A program made the position numbers and the translations under genes. This document shows positions 11,341 to 24,004 of a DNA stretch of 64,000 nt, piece by piece. The notes below the pieces were generated by a model. It did not search any database, was not told the DNA's origin, and saw only the letters and a list, made by a program, of their open reading frames with translations. Positions within the stretch are counted from its first letter, which is position 1. Each line of letters begins with the position of its first letter. The stretch is from Hydractinia symbiolongicarpus (taxonomy: Eukaryota > Cnidaria > Hydrozoa > Anthoathecata > Hydractiniidae): the NCBI RefSeq assembly GCF_029227915.1, contig NC_079886.1:15228501-15292500 (forward strand), in the 5' to 3' direction.

Positions 11341-12814
11341 ATTTGTTCCCTTTTGGAAGCTTTTCCCAATATGCAAAAAAATATTACAAACGTTTTACAC
11401 AACGACACAAAATGAAAAATATTCAAAAGGAAGTCGAACGGAAAAATATTTTTTAGGCCCTAATTTTTACTTGTCTATTGGATTTTAACTTTATGATTGC
11501 AAAAGCTAAGGTCTGGTTGACAAATTGTCTATCTATCAATAATTTCATATTTTAAATTTAACAGAACCACCATGAATTCGTCATGCTTGCTGTGAATCTA
11601 GGTTATCGCGACTTTTAGTTTCTTCACTAAAGATAAAATAAGTAAAAATGGAACAAATCTTATTCGTTAATACGAAAGGGTTTCTTGAGATTGATAACAA
11701 CGAACATTCGAGCATTTTTCTAACATGAAAACAGTTAATATGTTCGGACTAACCTTCACTTGTTGTAAGGATTCTTTGTTCTCTAATGCTTTCACCATCG
11801 TTTCTGTCGGCAATATCTTTTGTCTGTTCTCTATAAACCATAAAAAAAGCACAACATAGCAATTAAATTGTTATATCCAATTAATTATTTTCTGTCACGT
11901 TAATTTTTGGACTTTTTAACTGAAAGTAATAGTACGTGCAACCCACTACACAACATTACTTTCATATTTTTTTCAAATCAAACCTCAAATCAAATTTCAA
12001 ATCTCAAATCAAATTTAATAAAAACTTACCATTGGCTGCCTAACCCAGTATTTTCCTTTTGGCATTACAGCATTTATCTAAACAAAATTACTTAAATAGT
12101 TATGTGAATGTTTTACAAAGATTTTCCTAAAAAAAATAAGTTTCCTCAATTAATTATTTTTTAACATAAAAAATAAATGAATGGTAAACATTTATCTTTT
12201 TAATTTAAACTACCACATGAAAAAACCGTCACAAAAGTATTTCCTTATGTTGAGATATCCAAAAGTAATCAAGACCATATATTTAATTATTAAGGTTGGT
12301 GCTTTGTAAATCAAAAACGCAATAACAAAAACCAATAATAATAAATATTACACAAGTTATGTATGCAGAATCATGTACATTTAGTGTAAGGTTTATCTAA
12401 ATATTTTAAAATTTAAAAAAAAAACTTAATCCGCGCCCTTTTTTAAAGCCTTGTATCTATATACTAATAATAAATTATATATAATTATAAACGTTACAAG
12501 TGACAAGAAAATAGCTAGCTAAACAGCAAAACTTCTGTTGTCCATCTTCTCTTTAATAATAGCCGTATTCTGTATATTCAAAATGGTTGTGCGCGGCTTT
12601 TATCAGAAAATTTTGGGAAAGCCCCGCAGAATCAGATTTTTACCAACGAAGGACGTCCGCAAAGAAATTCTGACAAAGTCGGCATTTGAATCATGATTTT
12701 TAATCGTCATGTGACAGATATCATCCATACCAAGTTTTATAATTTGTAACCTAACACAAGGGAAGTTATGAGGTTAGGGCACTAAATTATTGTGCTTGAG
12801 CATTTAATACTTTA
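11341..12814. other. transposon interior, noncoding
   Basis: AT-rich sequence without recognisable genes. A short TCAAATCTCAAATC-type direct repeat lies at 11975-12015. Confidence 0.45.
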
Positions 12815-15230
12815 TTTCGCGTTTGGTTACTTTCGCAGAATATCTCTTTAGTGATGTAGCTATGAATGGGTATCCGATTTGCCTTTTTGCAAAAGTAAAG
12901 ATTTACTTCAAATGGTCTGCTAGAACGTTATCTTCTTCGCGCGCGATATTTCTTAAAAGTATCTTTCTAGTGATGTATGCAAGGGTATATTCCACCTCTG
13001 CTTGTCTACTGTATCGTACATATATTTTATTTGTCTTGTTCTGCTAGGGCATCTAATATTTCAATGGAGCTAAAAATTCTCGCAAAATTTCCTTTTCATT
13101 GACTTATGAATGGGTCCAGCATTGCTCCTTTATTACTGCCCAGAAGATGGTTTTCCTTTGAATTTATTTGCTCTTTTAAAGGATCTAAGATTCTATATTG
13201 TGTAGTGTAAAACCTTGCCTTTGATTGGTCTGGTTTCGGACCTTTGATGTGTCATTACGCAAGAAGGTATTTGTCCAGAACATCGTATCTCTTGGTGTAT
13301 GGATGAGTATAGAACAATACCACTTGTTTAATGTATAGTATATCGTCTTCCCTCAGATTGTCATGTTTTAGGACATCTAATAATGTCAGTTCGAATGAAC
13401 ATAGAATCGCTTCTAATGAAGTACGAGTGGGTATAGCGCACTGCTGTCTGTTCAATGTATTGTTTGACGACTTCCCTAAGATCGACATGCTTTGAGACTT
13501 TTAATATGTCATTTCACGAGATGGCATTTGTCTATGATATTGTTTTTGGTGTTGTATCGATGGGTACAGAATACTAACTGCTGTTTAGCATCTATTATAA
13601 CATCTGCTTTTAGACTGACCTGTGTTATAATCTCCACAATAACATAATACATGTTATTCTGCGGGAACATATCTTTCTATTGGTGTATAGATATGTATTC
13701 AACCTCAGTGGTCTTATACTATAAAAATAACCGCGGGGGTTACAACCATTTTCTTTGATTGGACTGCTTTAGGACATCTAACATGCTATTCAGAGGAGTG
13801 TAATTGTGCAAGAGATTGTTTCTATAGATGAATCAATGGGTATAAAGCACTACTGCTTGTTAAGTGTATACTATAACGTCTGTCGTCAGATTAATATGTT
13901 TTTTCGCGAGAGGATATTTGTCCAGAATGCAGTTTTGGTATTTTGTCAAAATATCTGTTCTATTAGTAGATGGATTTGTATCCTACCTCAATACCTCTAT
14001 AGTGCAACGTGTTCCCTCAGATTGGTTTATATTGTAAAGCCTTCGCATTGATTGGTCTGCTTTAGGACTGTTGATGCGTCATTTCCAGGGAGGGTATTTC
14101 TCCATAAAATTGTTTCTATTTGTGTATGGATGTATTTCCAGTATAAGTGTTTGTGCAGGGTAAAGTATAAAATTTTCTCTTTGATTGGTCTTTTAAAATA
14201 TCTCAGATTTTATTTTGCACATACCTCAACTTCTAAAAGTGTTACCTCAAATGACGTATGGATGTGTGTCACATTTACAGACTTCTTTTAATTTTTCTGC
14301 TAGGATTTCGACCTTTACTTTCATCCAGGTTGTTTTTTAGCCATGTATTGTGGAATATCCCATTTACTTACTGGTTTAGGGAGGCTTTATTTGAATAGAT
14401 CTATTAGGTCATTTTTTAAATAGTCTTATCCAAGCTATCACTGTCGTCTCTATTGCATGCGCATAGGTATAGAACAAAACCACCTTTTTAGTGCATACTA
14501 TACATCTTTCCTCAAATCTAACAGCTTAAGACTTTTACTGTGTCATTTGCGAGGGGGTATTTGTCCAGAATATTGTTTCTATTGGTGCATAGATGTGCAC
14601 CCAACCTCACTGAATGTTTAATTTAAGGCGTAAAGTCTTCTCTTGATTGGCGTGCTTCATCTTTTCGCGGAAGGGTATTCGTCCAAAGTATAGTGTCTAT
14701 TTGTGAATGGATTGTTATCCAACATCAGTGTTGGTTTGGTTTATAGTGAATAGTTTTTCCTTCAATTGGTCTGCTTTGGGACTTTTGATGTGTCATTTTC
14801 TTGGAGAGTATTTAGCCCAAATATGACTTCTATTGGTGGATGGATGTGTATCCAACCTCAATATTTGTTCAATTACAGTGTAAAGTCTACACATTGATTA
14901 GTCTGCTTTAGAACTTTCATTTTTTTATATCGCGGTAAGGTACTTGTCCAAAATATAGTGTCTCTTTGTGTACTGACGTGTATCCAACATCAGTGTTTGT
15001 TTAGTTTAAAGCATAAAGTCTTCTCTTGATTGGAGTGCTTGAGGACTTTTAATGTAGGACTTTTGATGTATCATTTCGCAGAAGAGTATTTTGTCATAAT
15101 ATCATTTCTATTGGTAAATGTGTGTATACTCAACCTCAATTGTTGTTTTTTTCAATATGTGATCACTTTGCATTAATTGGTCTACTTTAGAAATTTTGAT
15201 ACGTCATTTCCAGGGAGAATACTTGTTTCT
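12815..15230. repeat. 125-145-bp degenerate satellite inside KDZ transposon
   Basis: A long tandem field carries recurring landmarks: GATTGGTCTGCTTTAGGACT, ATGTGTCATTTCGCG, GGTATTTGTCCAGAATAT, then TATTGGTGTATGGATGTGTA. At least fifteen units are recognisable with variable length. The field runs straight into the right inverted arm. No protein-coding sequence is seen. Confidence 0.8.
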
Positions 15231-15235
15231 ACTGC

Positions 15236-16270
15236 GGAATAATGTGGCATATTACGTTGGTTATAGCCTATCTACAAAAAAATGCATTTGTTATGTAGCG
15301 ATAGAGAGTATTATAAGGGCAATATGCAATATTATGCGATATTACGTTGGTTATGGATTATTGACAGAAAAATATGAATTTGTTATGGAACGATTGAGAG
15401 TATTATGAAGGTATTATGCTGTATTATGTGATATTACGTTGGCATGGCCATCAACAGAAAAATTATGTATCTTTTATGGATTATGAAGGTATTATGCAGT
15501 ATTATGAAGTATTATGCGATATTACGTTGGTTATGGATTATTAACAGAATAAATATGTATTTGTTACGTAGCGACAGAGAGTATTATGAAGGTATTATGC
15601 AGTATTATGCGATATTACGTTGGTATGGCCATCGACAGAAAATTTATGTGTTTTTTATGAATTATGAAGGTATTATGCAGTATTATGCAATATTATGTTG
15701 GTTATGGATTATTAACAGAAAAAATATGTATTTGTTACGTAGCGACAGAGAGTTATATGAAGGTATTATGCAGTATTATGCGATATTACGTTGGTATGTC
15801 CATCAACAGAAAAATTATGTATCTTTTATGTAACGACAGAGAGTATTATGAAGGTATTATGCCGTATTATGCGATATTGCGTTGATATGGCCATCGACAG
15901 AAAATTTATGTATTTTTTATGAATTATGAAGGTATTATGCGGTATTATGCAGTATTATGCGATATTACGTTGGCATGGCCATCAACAGAAAAATTATGTA
16001 TCTTTTATGGATTATGAAGGTATTATGCAGTATTATGCAGCATTATGCGATATTACGTTGGTTATGGATTATTAACAGAAAAAATATGTATTTGTTACGC
16101 AGCGACAGTGAGTATTATGAGGGTATTATGCAGTATTATGCGATATTACGTTGGTATGGCCATCGACAGAAAATTTATTTGTTTTTTTTGAATTATGAAG
16201 GTATTATGCAGTATTATGCGATAATACGTTGGTATGACCATCGACAGAAAAAATATGTATTTGTTATATA
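15236..16270 (+). repeat. right-arm satellite array of the KDZ transposon
   Basis: This is the inverted counterpart of 6715-7490. About eleven half-units carry ATTATGCGATATTACGTTGG and the ATTATGCAGT decamer. It is somewhat longer than the left arm, so unit number has changed since insertion. ORFs in it are repeat artefacts. Confidence 0.9.
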
Positions 16271-16436
16271 GAGAGGATGTCGGATAATGCGGTTTCATTT
16301 GTCGGGTCCATTTGGTTGGAGAAGTATGACTGAACGTCTGTCGGACTTTTAATATCGATAAAGTATGAAGGGTGCTAGTTATGTTGTACGTCGTGTGTCG
16401 GGACCACTTAGCCCGGTGCTAAATGAAGTCATTGCC

Positions 16437-16444
16437 AAGCCAGG
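16437..16444. repeat. target-site duplication, right (AAGCCAGG)
   Basis: This 8-bp sequence follows the right terminus (GAAGTCATTGCC) and is identical to 6544-6551. Confidence 0.85.
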
Positions 16445-16453
16445 TGCCAGCGC

Positions 16454-19400
16454 AGCAGACGACAGGCATGTTTTGCTGCAAATGTGGAATACTGGCTGCA
16501 GAAAAAAAGAAAGGAAAAGCATGTAAAAGAAGAGGATGTTACTATTTGTATTGGCTTGATGGAATGGCGGGAAAGCGAGTGTAAACTTAAAATCAAACGT
16601 GGAAAGAGAATTTCGTGCAAATTTTCAAACATGGATATGAGAATGGGTGTGTTAATAAAGACAGAAAATAAGTGGCGACAATATCATCCTTATTTTTACG
16701 ACAAAGAAGAGGAGTATTGTTTACTTTATGAGAGTGGGGAGAAAGTTACAACGATTCCTGGTTGTGAGGAGGATTTTATTTTACACAGATATCGAGAAGA
16801 AGTGGGAAAAGATTACAAAAGAATTGTTTTATACCTTTGCAAAGAAAATGACTTCATGATTACCAAGAAGTTGGACCAGTATGCAGGAAGTGATAGTGAT
16901 GAGCCACCATGTAAATTAAGCCAGCATTATGACCCATTTATTGGAGGAGATCAAAGTCAAAGACAAGACGGAATATTCCCATATGTGTCAAATTTTCAAA
17001 GTTCATCTGTCATGTCATGTAGATACAGTTTACTTAGATTTTAGCAAGGTATTTGACAAAGTGGACCACTTCATCTTAGTTGCTAAACTGAATCAACTTG
17101 GTATAAATGACAAACTGATAAAATGGATTAAATCATTCCTTAAAGACAGAATACAACATGTTTATGTCAATGGTGTAAAATCTATACCCGCTAACGTTGG
17201 ATCAGGGGTTCCACAGGGGTCTGTTGTTGGCACACTGCTTTTTCTAATCATGGTTGGTGATATCAATCAGAACTTAAAATATTCTTTAGCATCCAGCTTT
17301 GCAGACGACACACAAATTCTGAAAGAGATTAATGGCCTCATGGACACCTTTAAATTCCAAAGTGATCTAAATATAATATATAAGTGGACAACTGAAAATA
17401 ATATGAAGCTCAATGGGTGTAAGTTCGAGCACCTAAGTTATGGAAAGATTGAGTCTTTGAAACCACTCTCTGTATATCTAAGTAACACGTCAGGAAAGAC
17501 TAACAAAAAAATCACTGTGAAGGACTTAGGAGTTATAATGTCGAATGATTGCAAATTTAATAAGCATATCTCAAACCTTATATCAAAGGCAAACAGGATA
17601 ACTGGATGGATATTACGAACATTCGAGAGCAGAGAAAAAAACGTGATGTTGACTCTTTGGAAATCATTAGTTATTCCCCACCTTGACTATTGTTCCCAGT
17701 TATGGTCTCCACTAATGAAAGGACAAATACAAGCCATAGAAATGGTGCAAAGAACCTTTACTAGAAAAATCCTTGGAACTCAAAGTTTTTTGTACTGGGA
17801 CGTACTAAAAAGATTGAATCTGTATTCTCTGGAGAGAAGAAGGGAACGGTATGCCATAATTTACATCTGGAAAGTGATTGAAAAAATAGTACCAAACTTT
17901 GGTCAGGAAACTGAGAAAGGAGGCATCACATGGTACACGAATGATCGTTTGGGTCGGAAATGTGTTGTTCCTGTAGTGAAGAAAGGGCCATTTTATAAGA
18001 TTCGTTGTGCTAGCTTGGCCGTTCAAGGAGTACGATTGTTTACCAAAAGCAATACGCAACCTATCTGATTGCAGCATAGAGTCTTTCAAGTCGAAGTTGG
18101 ATTGCTTTCTTGCTACTGTTCCTGATGAGCCACTGTTACCAAATTATGTTCAGTTTCGAAAGGCCAACACGAACAGCATCATTGACATGATGAGCATTGG
18201 ACTCGCCGAGTTGGATGCGTGATCTCACAAAATCTAATTCAAAGTATTCAAAGTAAGTAAGTATATCAGTATCACCAGCAAGTAATAGCGCACTACTCCC
18301 AGAAAGTATGACATACATTTCACCAGAATTGTTATCAGGTATACGATGTTAATTCTTTCCGTATTCCAAGGCAACCATGTTTTTTTAAGATTAAAAGCTT
18401 AAAGCTACATTGCAATGTCTATATATAATTTTTCTGCAGCCTGTTATTGAATTATAAAAACTAGGTTTAATATGCAGTACACTGCACTTTTCCTGTTATG
18501 TTCTATAATTGTGTTTTATCTTGACATAATTGATTTGTTTTTAGATAATGTTCCATCCACAAGCAGAGACAATAATTCTTACAAGACTTTCTTATCCTTG
18601 TTTGATGATGAAGAAGAAGATGAATGTGAGAATGGAGCGATGCACCAAGCAATCGTTAATAGTTTGAAAGACTGTTTACCAGAGGAAAGTGCTTCAGTGA
18701 TATTATCAAAATATATTTCAGATAATTTTAATAAAAAAAATGAACATCCTGTAACTCTGACTGAAAATCGTCAATCTGTTTACAAGTCGACCCTGCGTGC
18801 TATACAACAGGATACTTTCTCCTTTGTTAAGACTATGGACATACATTTTTCAGGAGAACTTGGAGTAGATGAGGGAGGACCTCGAAGGGAATTTTTACGT
18901 CTTCTGATGACAGAAATAGCTCAGAGTCAATTATATGATATGAATATGAATTAGCTGGAAAACTGACTGCATGGAGCATTTTACAGGGTCCTGGTCTAAA
19001 TATATTATCTGTTGATTTATATTACCTAATGGCAGGACGTACATACGACAAGTACAATATCATACAACTCATTGAGCCGACCACACAGCACATACTTATG
19101 AGTTTATACACTTGTGATTCTGAGCAATAGTTTTGTAGTTTCAAAGAACAATGCAGTGATCATATATCCAATCTTGGATATCCAACAATTTACATGGCTA
19201 AATTTAAAGATAAGGACTATATCCTTAAATGTTTGTTAAGACAGATGTTTATATATCATATTCATGCAGAAATGGAACAATTTTTCTCTGGAATGGATTT
19301 TGTTGGTGGTCTTGGAGATTTAACAAAAGGGAATTCTAATGTTTTTAAAGATGTACTTGGTATCAAAGTGTCTCCTCTAATTTTAACAGAGTTTACATCT

Positions 19401-19751
19401 TTGTACAAAATTGAATTTTCAGAGGAAGGATCTAATAAAAGAAGGCAAGAAAACAACACAATTTATTATTATAAAATATATTTACAGGACTTGTTCGAAG
19501 GTAAAATAAATGATTTGATATTGGAGAACCTCCTAGCATTTATTACAGGAGCTGACAAAGTCCCACCTCTTGGATTCCCAAAACCAATCACATTAAATTT
19601 TTATGATTTTACAGATAATGTAAAACGATCACCATTTTCCTCTACATGTTCATTAACAATGAGTTTGCCCAGAGCTTGTAAAGATGACTCAGAGTTTGCA
19701 GAACTGCTTTCAAGATCAATGTTAGATAGCGTTGGTTTTGGAAAGTGTTAA
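16454..19751 (+). pseudogene. HECT-type ubiquitin ligase, G2E3-like, interrupted and broken
   Basis: Members of this animal family have an N-terminal ubiquitin-like region and a C-terminal HECT domain that transfers ubiquitin through a thioester cysteine. The N-terminal part (16484-about 17000) reads VTICIGLMEW...KIKRGKRISCK...YCLLYESGEKVTTIPG. It is followed by the LINE at 17010-18262, then a Ser-rich exon to 18340 (donor GTATAC), then an exon from 18545 (acceptor TTTAG) with the HECT start, including ELGVDEGGPRREFLRLL. A frame break with lost sequence occurs near 18945, a TAG stop lies at 19127-19129, and 19194-19751 encodes the rest, with the likely catalytic Cys in FSSTCSLTMSLP and a terminal GFGKC. 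The KDZ transposon lies immediately 5'. The gene is dead as it stands. Confidence 0.75.
17010..18262 (+). mobile_element. 5'-truncated non-LTR retrotransposon (CR1/L2-like RT) inside the HECT gene
   Basis: The reading frame encodes the reverse-transcriptase core from VDTVYLDFSKVFDKVDH onward, with SGVPQGSVVGTLLFLI and the catalytic FADDT box (17300-17315), and a C-terminal YCSQLWSP region. A single-base frame loss near 18035-18045 splits the C-terminus. The remaining ORF ends at 18222 and is followed by an (AAGT)n tail at 18248-18262, after which the host-gene reading resumes. The endonuclease and 5' RT are missing, as expected for target-primed 5' truncation. The clade call is tentative. Confidence 0.75.
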
Positions 19752-20014
19752 GACTATATATTGCGTATCTTCATCTTTTGTTATTGTTGGTAATTTTTGT
19801 TTTATACCAAGTTTCATAGAATCAACAGAGCATAAAAAAGGGTTTTATTGTAATTTACCTGTTACATATTAAGGTTTTGGTTGGAAAAAACTGAGATCTG
19901 TTATTACTTGCAGAGTTCCGTTTTTTACACGTATACGTTTTTATATTTACATTGTTTTTTCTGTATAATATTTTTGTTGTATAGAAACTTTGAACATCTT
20001 ACCTGTTCTCTTTA
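19752..20014. other. spacer, noncoding
   Basis: AT-rich spacer between the HECT pseudogene (plus) and the recombinase gene (minus), which converge here. Nothing else is seen. Confidence 0.5.
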
Positions 20015-21163
20015 TTATGGACCATACACTGCAACAACTATTAATCGGTTATATAAAACTAGGGCTTCATGATAATTTTCAGTGTCTGATATCTGCAGTA
20101 TTCTTTGAGCGTATTTAAAGTATACTTGATAATCTGTTTCTTTCTTGGTTATTGAAATGTATTGTGTCATCCTGTGTAACTCTTGGCGTGGTACTAACAA
20201 TTTTAGATTTTCTTCTCCTTCGCTACGAGATGGCAAAAAGTACAAAATATTTGGACGGCCTGAAACAGTATCAAAGCGAGATTTTCGTATTCTGTGAGTG
20301 TTCCATTGTTTTTTAACAACATCCAAATCCTTTTGAATTACCGCTGAAAAACAATACCACAAACATTCCGTATTAAGATCACTTGTCATGTCAATTGTTC
20401 CGTCTGTTTCAAGTTGGCGAAAAAAATTTCGCCACCAAGCACCACTTGTTTTGACGTAAAATGATCACCAGCTCTCGATTCTTTGCTTTCTTGGTGAAGG
20501 CACGTAGCTATGTGCATCTACGTCTTCCCAAAAATAAGCGTGTAAAGCAGCAGCTAAACTGTTTTCAGTTCTCAAATCGGTTACAAGCTTCACAGGACAA
20601 CCACCACAATTCTTCACATAATCTAAAAACAAGTTTGCTACGGTACGGGGACAGTTATTCGAGTGCACAACTTTAAGCCACAGAACCTTTCTGCTATAAC
20701 CATCTATCGCTCCATCTATTGGAAAACCGAAGGGTTTAAGCTTATCGTGGCCATCTACATGCCACGCATAGTCTGGACCAGGATTACTGTAAGTTCGTCT
20801 TTTGAGACGATGTTTTCGTCTTAATGCTGACCCTTCAGGATCGACTTCTTTTAGTAAATTTTGCACCAAACACCTAGGTACGTGTATTCCCTTTAGACGA
20901 AGTGAATGCCACACGGCTCTATATCCATTTGATGATTGAGGCCCAGTAATAGCCAGGATTTGATTACGCGCCCTTTGTAAAAGCTCATCAGGTAGATCTT
21001 CGCCTGATCGTCTGTGTAAATCATACATTTTAAGTGGACGTAAGAGCGTGCTGCGACTGATTTCGTAATCGTGGTAATCTTTTAAGAAATGTAAAATTTC
21101 ATCGTACTCATAACCATGTTCAAAGTAGTAAATTATCCAGCTTTGTTCATCAAACTCGGCCAT
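20015..21163 (-). pseudogene. integrase-core (DDE) recombinase, one in-frame TGA
   Basis: One continuous frame of 383 codons is interrupted only by TGA at 20465-20467. The N-terminal half has helix-turn-helix-like sequence (residues 1-60, ISRSTLLRPLKMYDL). The integrase core follows: YAWHVDGHDKL (first Asp, about residue 136), GAIDGYSRKVLWLKV, KLVTDLRTENS (second Asp, about 195) and RIESW (Glu, about 231), then the TGA where a second Trp would be expected. Downstream the frame continues NTHRIRKSR...GRPNILYF. D, D and E are all present. Such ORFs occur widely in cnidarian, fish and mollusc genomes as transposase-like or domesticated integrases; an IS3EU-type origin is possible but unproven. 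No terminal repeats were found. A LINE fragment abuts the start codon on the 5' side. Confidence 0.75.
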
Positions 21164-21166
21164 TTG

Positions 21167-21690
21167 AGTTACTTCCTTTGTTGACTAGCAGAGTCCTGTC
21201 AATTGAGGTAAAAGGTAGTATGAGGCCTGTGTAAGAAGTGTTATGTTGTACGGTAGTGAGACATGGGCAGTGAAGCAGGAAGTTCTTGACTGTTTAGAAA
21301 TGAATGATATGAGAATGGTTAGGTGGATGTGTAACGCCAGTCTGAGAGACGGAAAGAGTTCAGATGAGCTAAGAAGCAGGCTAAGTCTCCGTAGAATTAA
21401 AGATGTTATCCAGATAAGAAGATTGAATTGGTTGGGGCACTTGGAAAGAATGGAGGAGAATAATTGGGTAAGAAAGTGTAGAGACTTGATAGTTCCTGGG
21501 GCAAAGCCCAGAGGCAGACCGAGAAAGATCTGGCAGGAGGTTATAAGGACAGACTTGATACAGAAGAAGTTGAGTTTAGATCTAACACAGTCTAGATCAG
21601 ATTGGAAGAGGGTCATTCATATACCCCGTCCAACCCATGCTAGCATGGAAAACGGACGTTAAGCCGAGAATGATGATGATGAAAGACAGG
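21167..21690 (+). mobile_element. LINE 3' end, second copy
   Basis: From GAGTTACTTCCTTTGTTGAC onward this matches 57955-58480 with only a few differences, so it is a young 5'-truncated copy. It encodes the C-terminal domain (MLYGSETWAVKQ... to MENGR), ends ACGGACGTTAAGCCGAGA plus an (ATG)n tail, and has an open frame of 139 codons. It starts 3 bp outside the ATG of the minus-strand recombinase, so it displaced that gene's promoter. Confidence 0.9.
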
Positions 21691-24000
21691 AGAGAGGAAC
21701 TACATACATTCTAACAGATACTGATCAACAGAACATTGATATCCATTATAACCCAACAGGGGAGATGTTAAGACCTAATTGACATTTACATTCTTATTGT
21801 CCTTTTAGATTAAATATATTTCTGGTCTTACTACCTATATAAATAAGTGTCTCCTATTACTTATTGAACTTATCTGAATACTTTCCTGTTCAAGTAATCC
21901 TGCCTTTTTTTGCCATGGATTGTAAAAAATATTTCTGCTTTTTCAAAATTTGCATACATTATCTGTGAAAGAAATTTTTGTGGATCTTTTTTTTGCAGAA
22001 CTTTGGGCCAAATCCGGAAAAAATGTTCCACAGAAATTTTAGAAGTCAGTCAATAATCTGTCCAAAAAATTTCAGCTATCCGCAACAATTCTACCACAAA
22101 ATTTTTCATTTCTTCATATTTTGTTTTTCTTTAGGATCTAAGTTATTGAGTTCTATGTTGCTCATTTGTAAATGCCCTAACTTCTGAATACTATATTAGA
22201 CAAAATACTGATTCTGACTCTGCTAAAATAACTGAACTTTAGGCACCCAAAAATTAATACCGCACATTTCGTGAAAATGTTGTTATCTGCACAAATATAT
22301 TCTGCAAAATGAAGCATTTTGTACCACTCATCCACAAAAATAAGTTTCAGGAAAATTTATTGTGCAAATAATTTGTACCCTTGGCAAGTTAGGGTCTTAC
22401 AACAATTTTGAATGCATATTAAAAGTTGTAAAGGTTTGAGGTAAACCTACGTGTGTTTATACTTTTTATGCTTCATATTTCCCAACTTTGTCAAAAACTT
22501 GCTGAGTTTTGCTAAAAACAATACTACACTGAGGTTTTTTTACCCAAAATTAATCCCACATATCCAGCCTATATATCCTGCAATATTGGATTCCTGCTAA
22601 ACCCACCTTTATTTTGTAGGTTAAAACACTAATCCAGTGGTGAAGTAATAATAGAGTAAATATGGTATTCTTGGTCACTGTTGAATATAACATTTTAGGC
22701 TGGTTTAAGAACTTTCACAACAAATTAAAATATTTATGAAACTGCCAAAATTTGTCTTTGCAAACTTTACACGCAGGTTTTCTTCTTGGAAAGATAGACA
22801 TCACAACTATTTAGCGTTTCACAGTATCACCTGATTTTTTTATAAAACTTCATAAAATGGTGAAAAATGTTATTTTGCATTTATACCTGTCATCTTTAAA
22901 TATATAGGACACAGAATAATATCACATTAATGTGCTAAGAATACTTCGAGTTCTTCATATATGTTTTTTTTAGTATTTTTTTTCTTTTTTAGGTCAGTCA
23001 TAATCTAACACAGCCATCATCAGCATTTTCAAAAAATGTTGACAGAGTAAACTGCAAGCATTAAATTGTGAAAATGAACCATCACTAAACCTAATGTATA
23101 TTTATATAATTTATTCTAGTCTTATTTTGGTTAATAGTATTTACTTCACATTATTTTTCTGGAAAACTCGACTTCTATGGTTTTCATTGTCAATTTAACA
23201 GAATTTGTATCATGAAATTTTTAGAATTTTCCAGGTAGATCCCCAGTTTTTATACTTTTTTAGAACTATGTGTAAATTTGTATATTTTTGTTATTTATTC
23301 AGATGTAATTAAATTAAAGTATATATAAATTGCGTTATTTTTCGCCCATATTTAATACTTTTCAGGTCAGGTTATTTTAACCTGTTTTTTTATATAAGAA
23401 CAATGTTATAACAACATAACAACATGAACCTCAGACTCAAAATCCCAGACTCGAATCATTGTTTTTACAACAACTAAAACTACTCAAGAAATGAAATAGT
23501 CAAAAAGCCTCAAAAGCGGTTAAGTCACATAATTTTGCGCAATCAATCATTTATCCTGTTTTTAAATTAGAAATTTCAACGTTAGGTCGATCATTAAACG
23601 TTTTGCTCTGAGAAAAGTTTCTCTTGACAAGGCGGAAATCTTTAAGCCTTAAGGCTTCTTGTTTTAATCTAAAATCCTAGCCTGACATTTTTGAAAGGAA
23701 ATGTGCTTTGCTTGGTTGACACCACCATGATTTTGAGAACTCTCGGTAGCCATCTATTTTGCTATTTATTGTGTCTCTTGATAAATAAATTATTTCTTTG
23801 CTACTGATCTGAATTGATTCGTGATATTATTTTATTCATGCACATGCTTCGGGACCTGCTACAATATTTTAATAATAATATTTTTATTCGTAAATTGAGC
23901 ACGTGTTAGCCAAGTATGCTTCTTGCGAAAAGTGAAAAAAATTATACAGACCACGGGTGTAAAATTGCGGACCAGATTTTTAAAATTACTTGTGAAGAGA
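21691..24000. other. noncoding, AT-rich
   Basis: No ORF with protein-like composition and no clear terminal repeats were found. Short motifs such as CCACAGAAATTTT and CCGCACATTTCGTGAAAAT (22020-22370) suggest degenerate tandem or MITE sequence, but no boundaries could be set. Confidence 0.4.
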
Positions 24001-24004
24001 AAGT

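Larger units (their letters stand above)
6552..16436 (+). mobile_element. 9.9-kb KDZ/Zisupton-type DNA transposon with satellite-filled inverted ends
   Basis: Both ends carry the same terminal inverted repeat, GGCAAYGACTTCATTTAGC, followed by ACCGGGCTAAGTGGTCCCGA. They are flanked by a perfect 8-bp direct repeat, AAGCCAGG, at 6544-6551 and 16437-16444. The inverted arms extend about 0.95 kb (left) and 1.2 kb (right); beyond the first 160 bp they consist of tandem units. The interior holds a decayed KDZ-family transposase on the plus strand (8490-10020) and two long satellite fields. An 8-bp duplication matches what is reported for Zisupton elements. The transposase is broken by several stops and frameshifts, so this copy is not autonomous. 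Confidence 0.85.

Noticed and set aside
21185-21616. 143-codon minus-strand ORF, repeated at 57869-58408 (179 codons)
   Set aside because: Antisense of the conserved LINE C-terminal domain; composition follows the coding strand.
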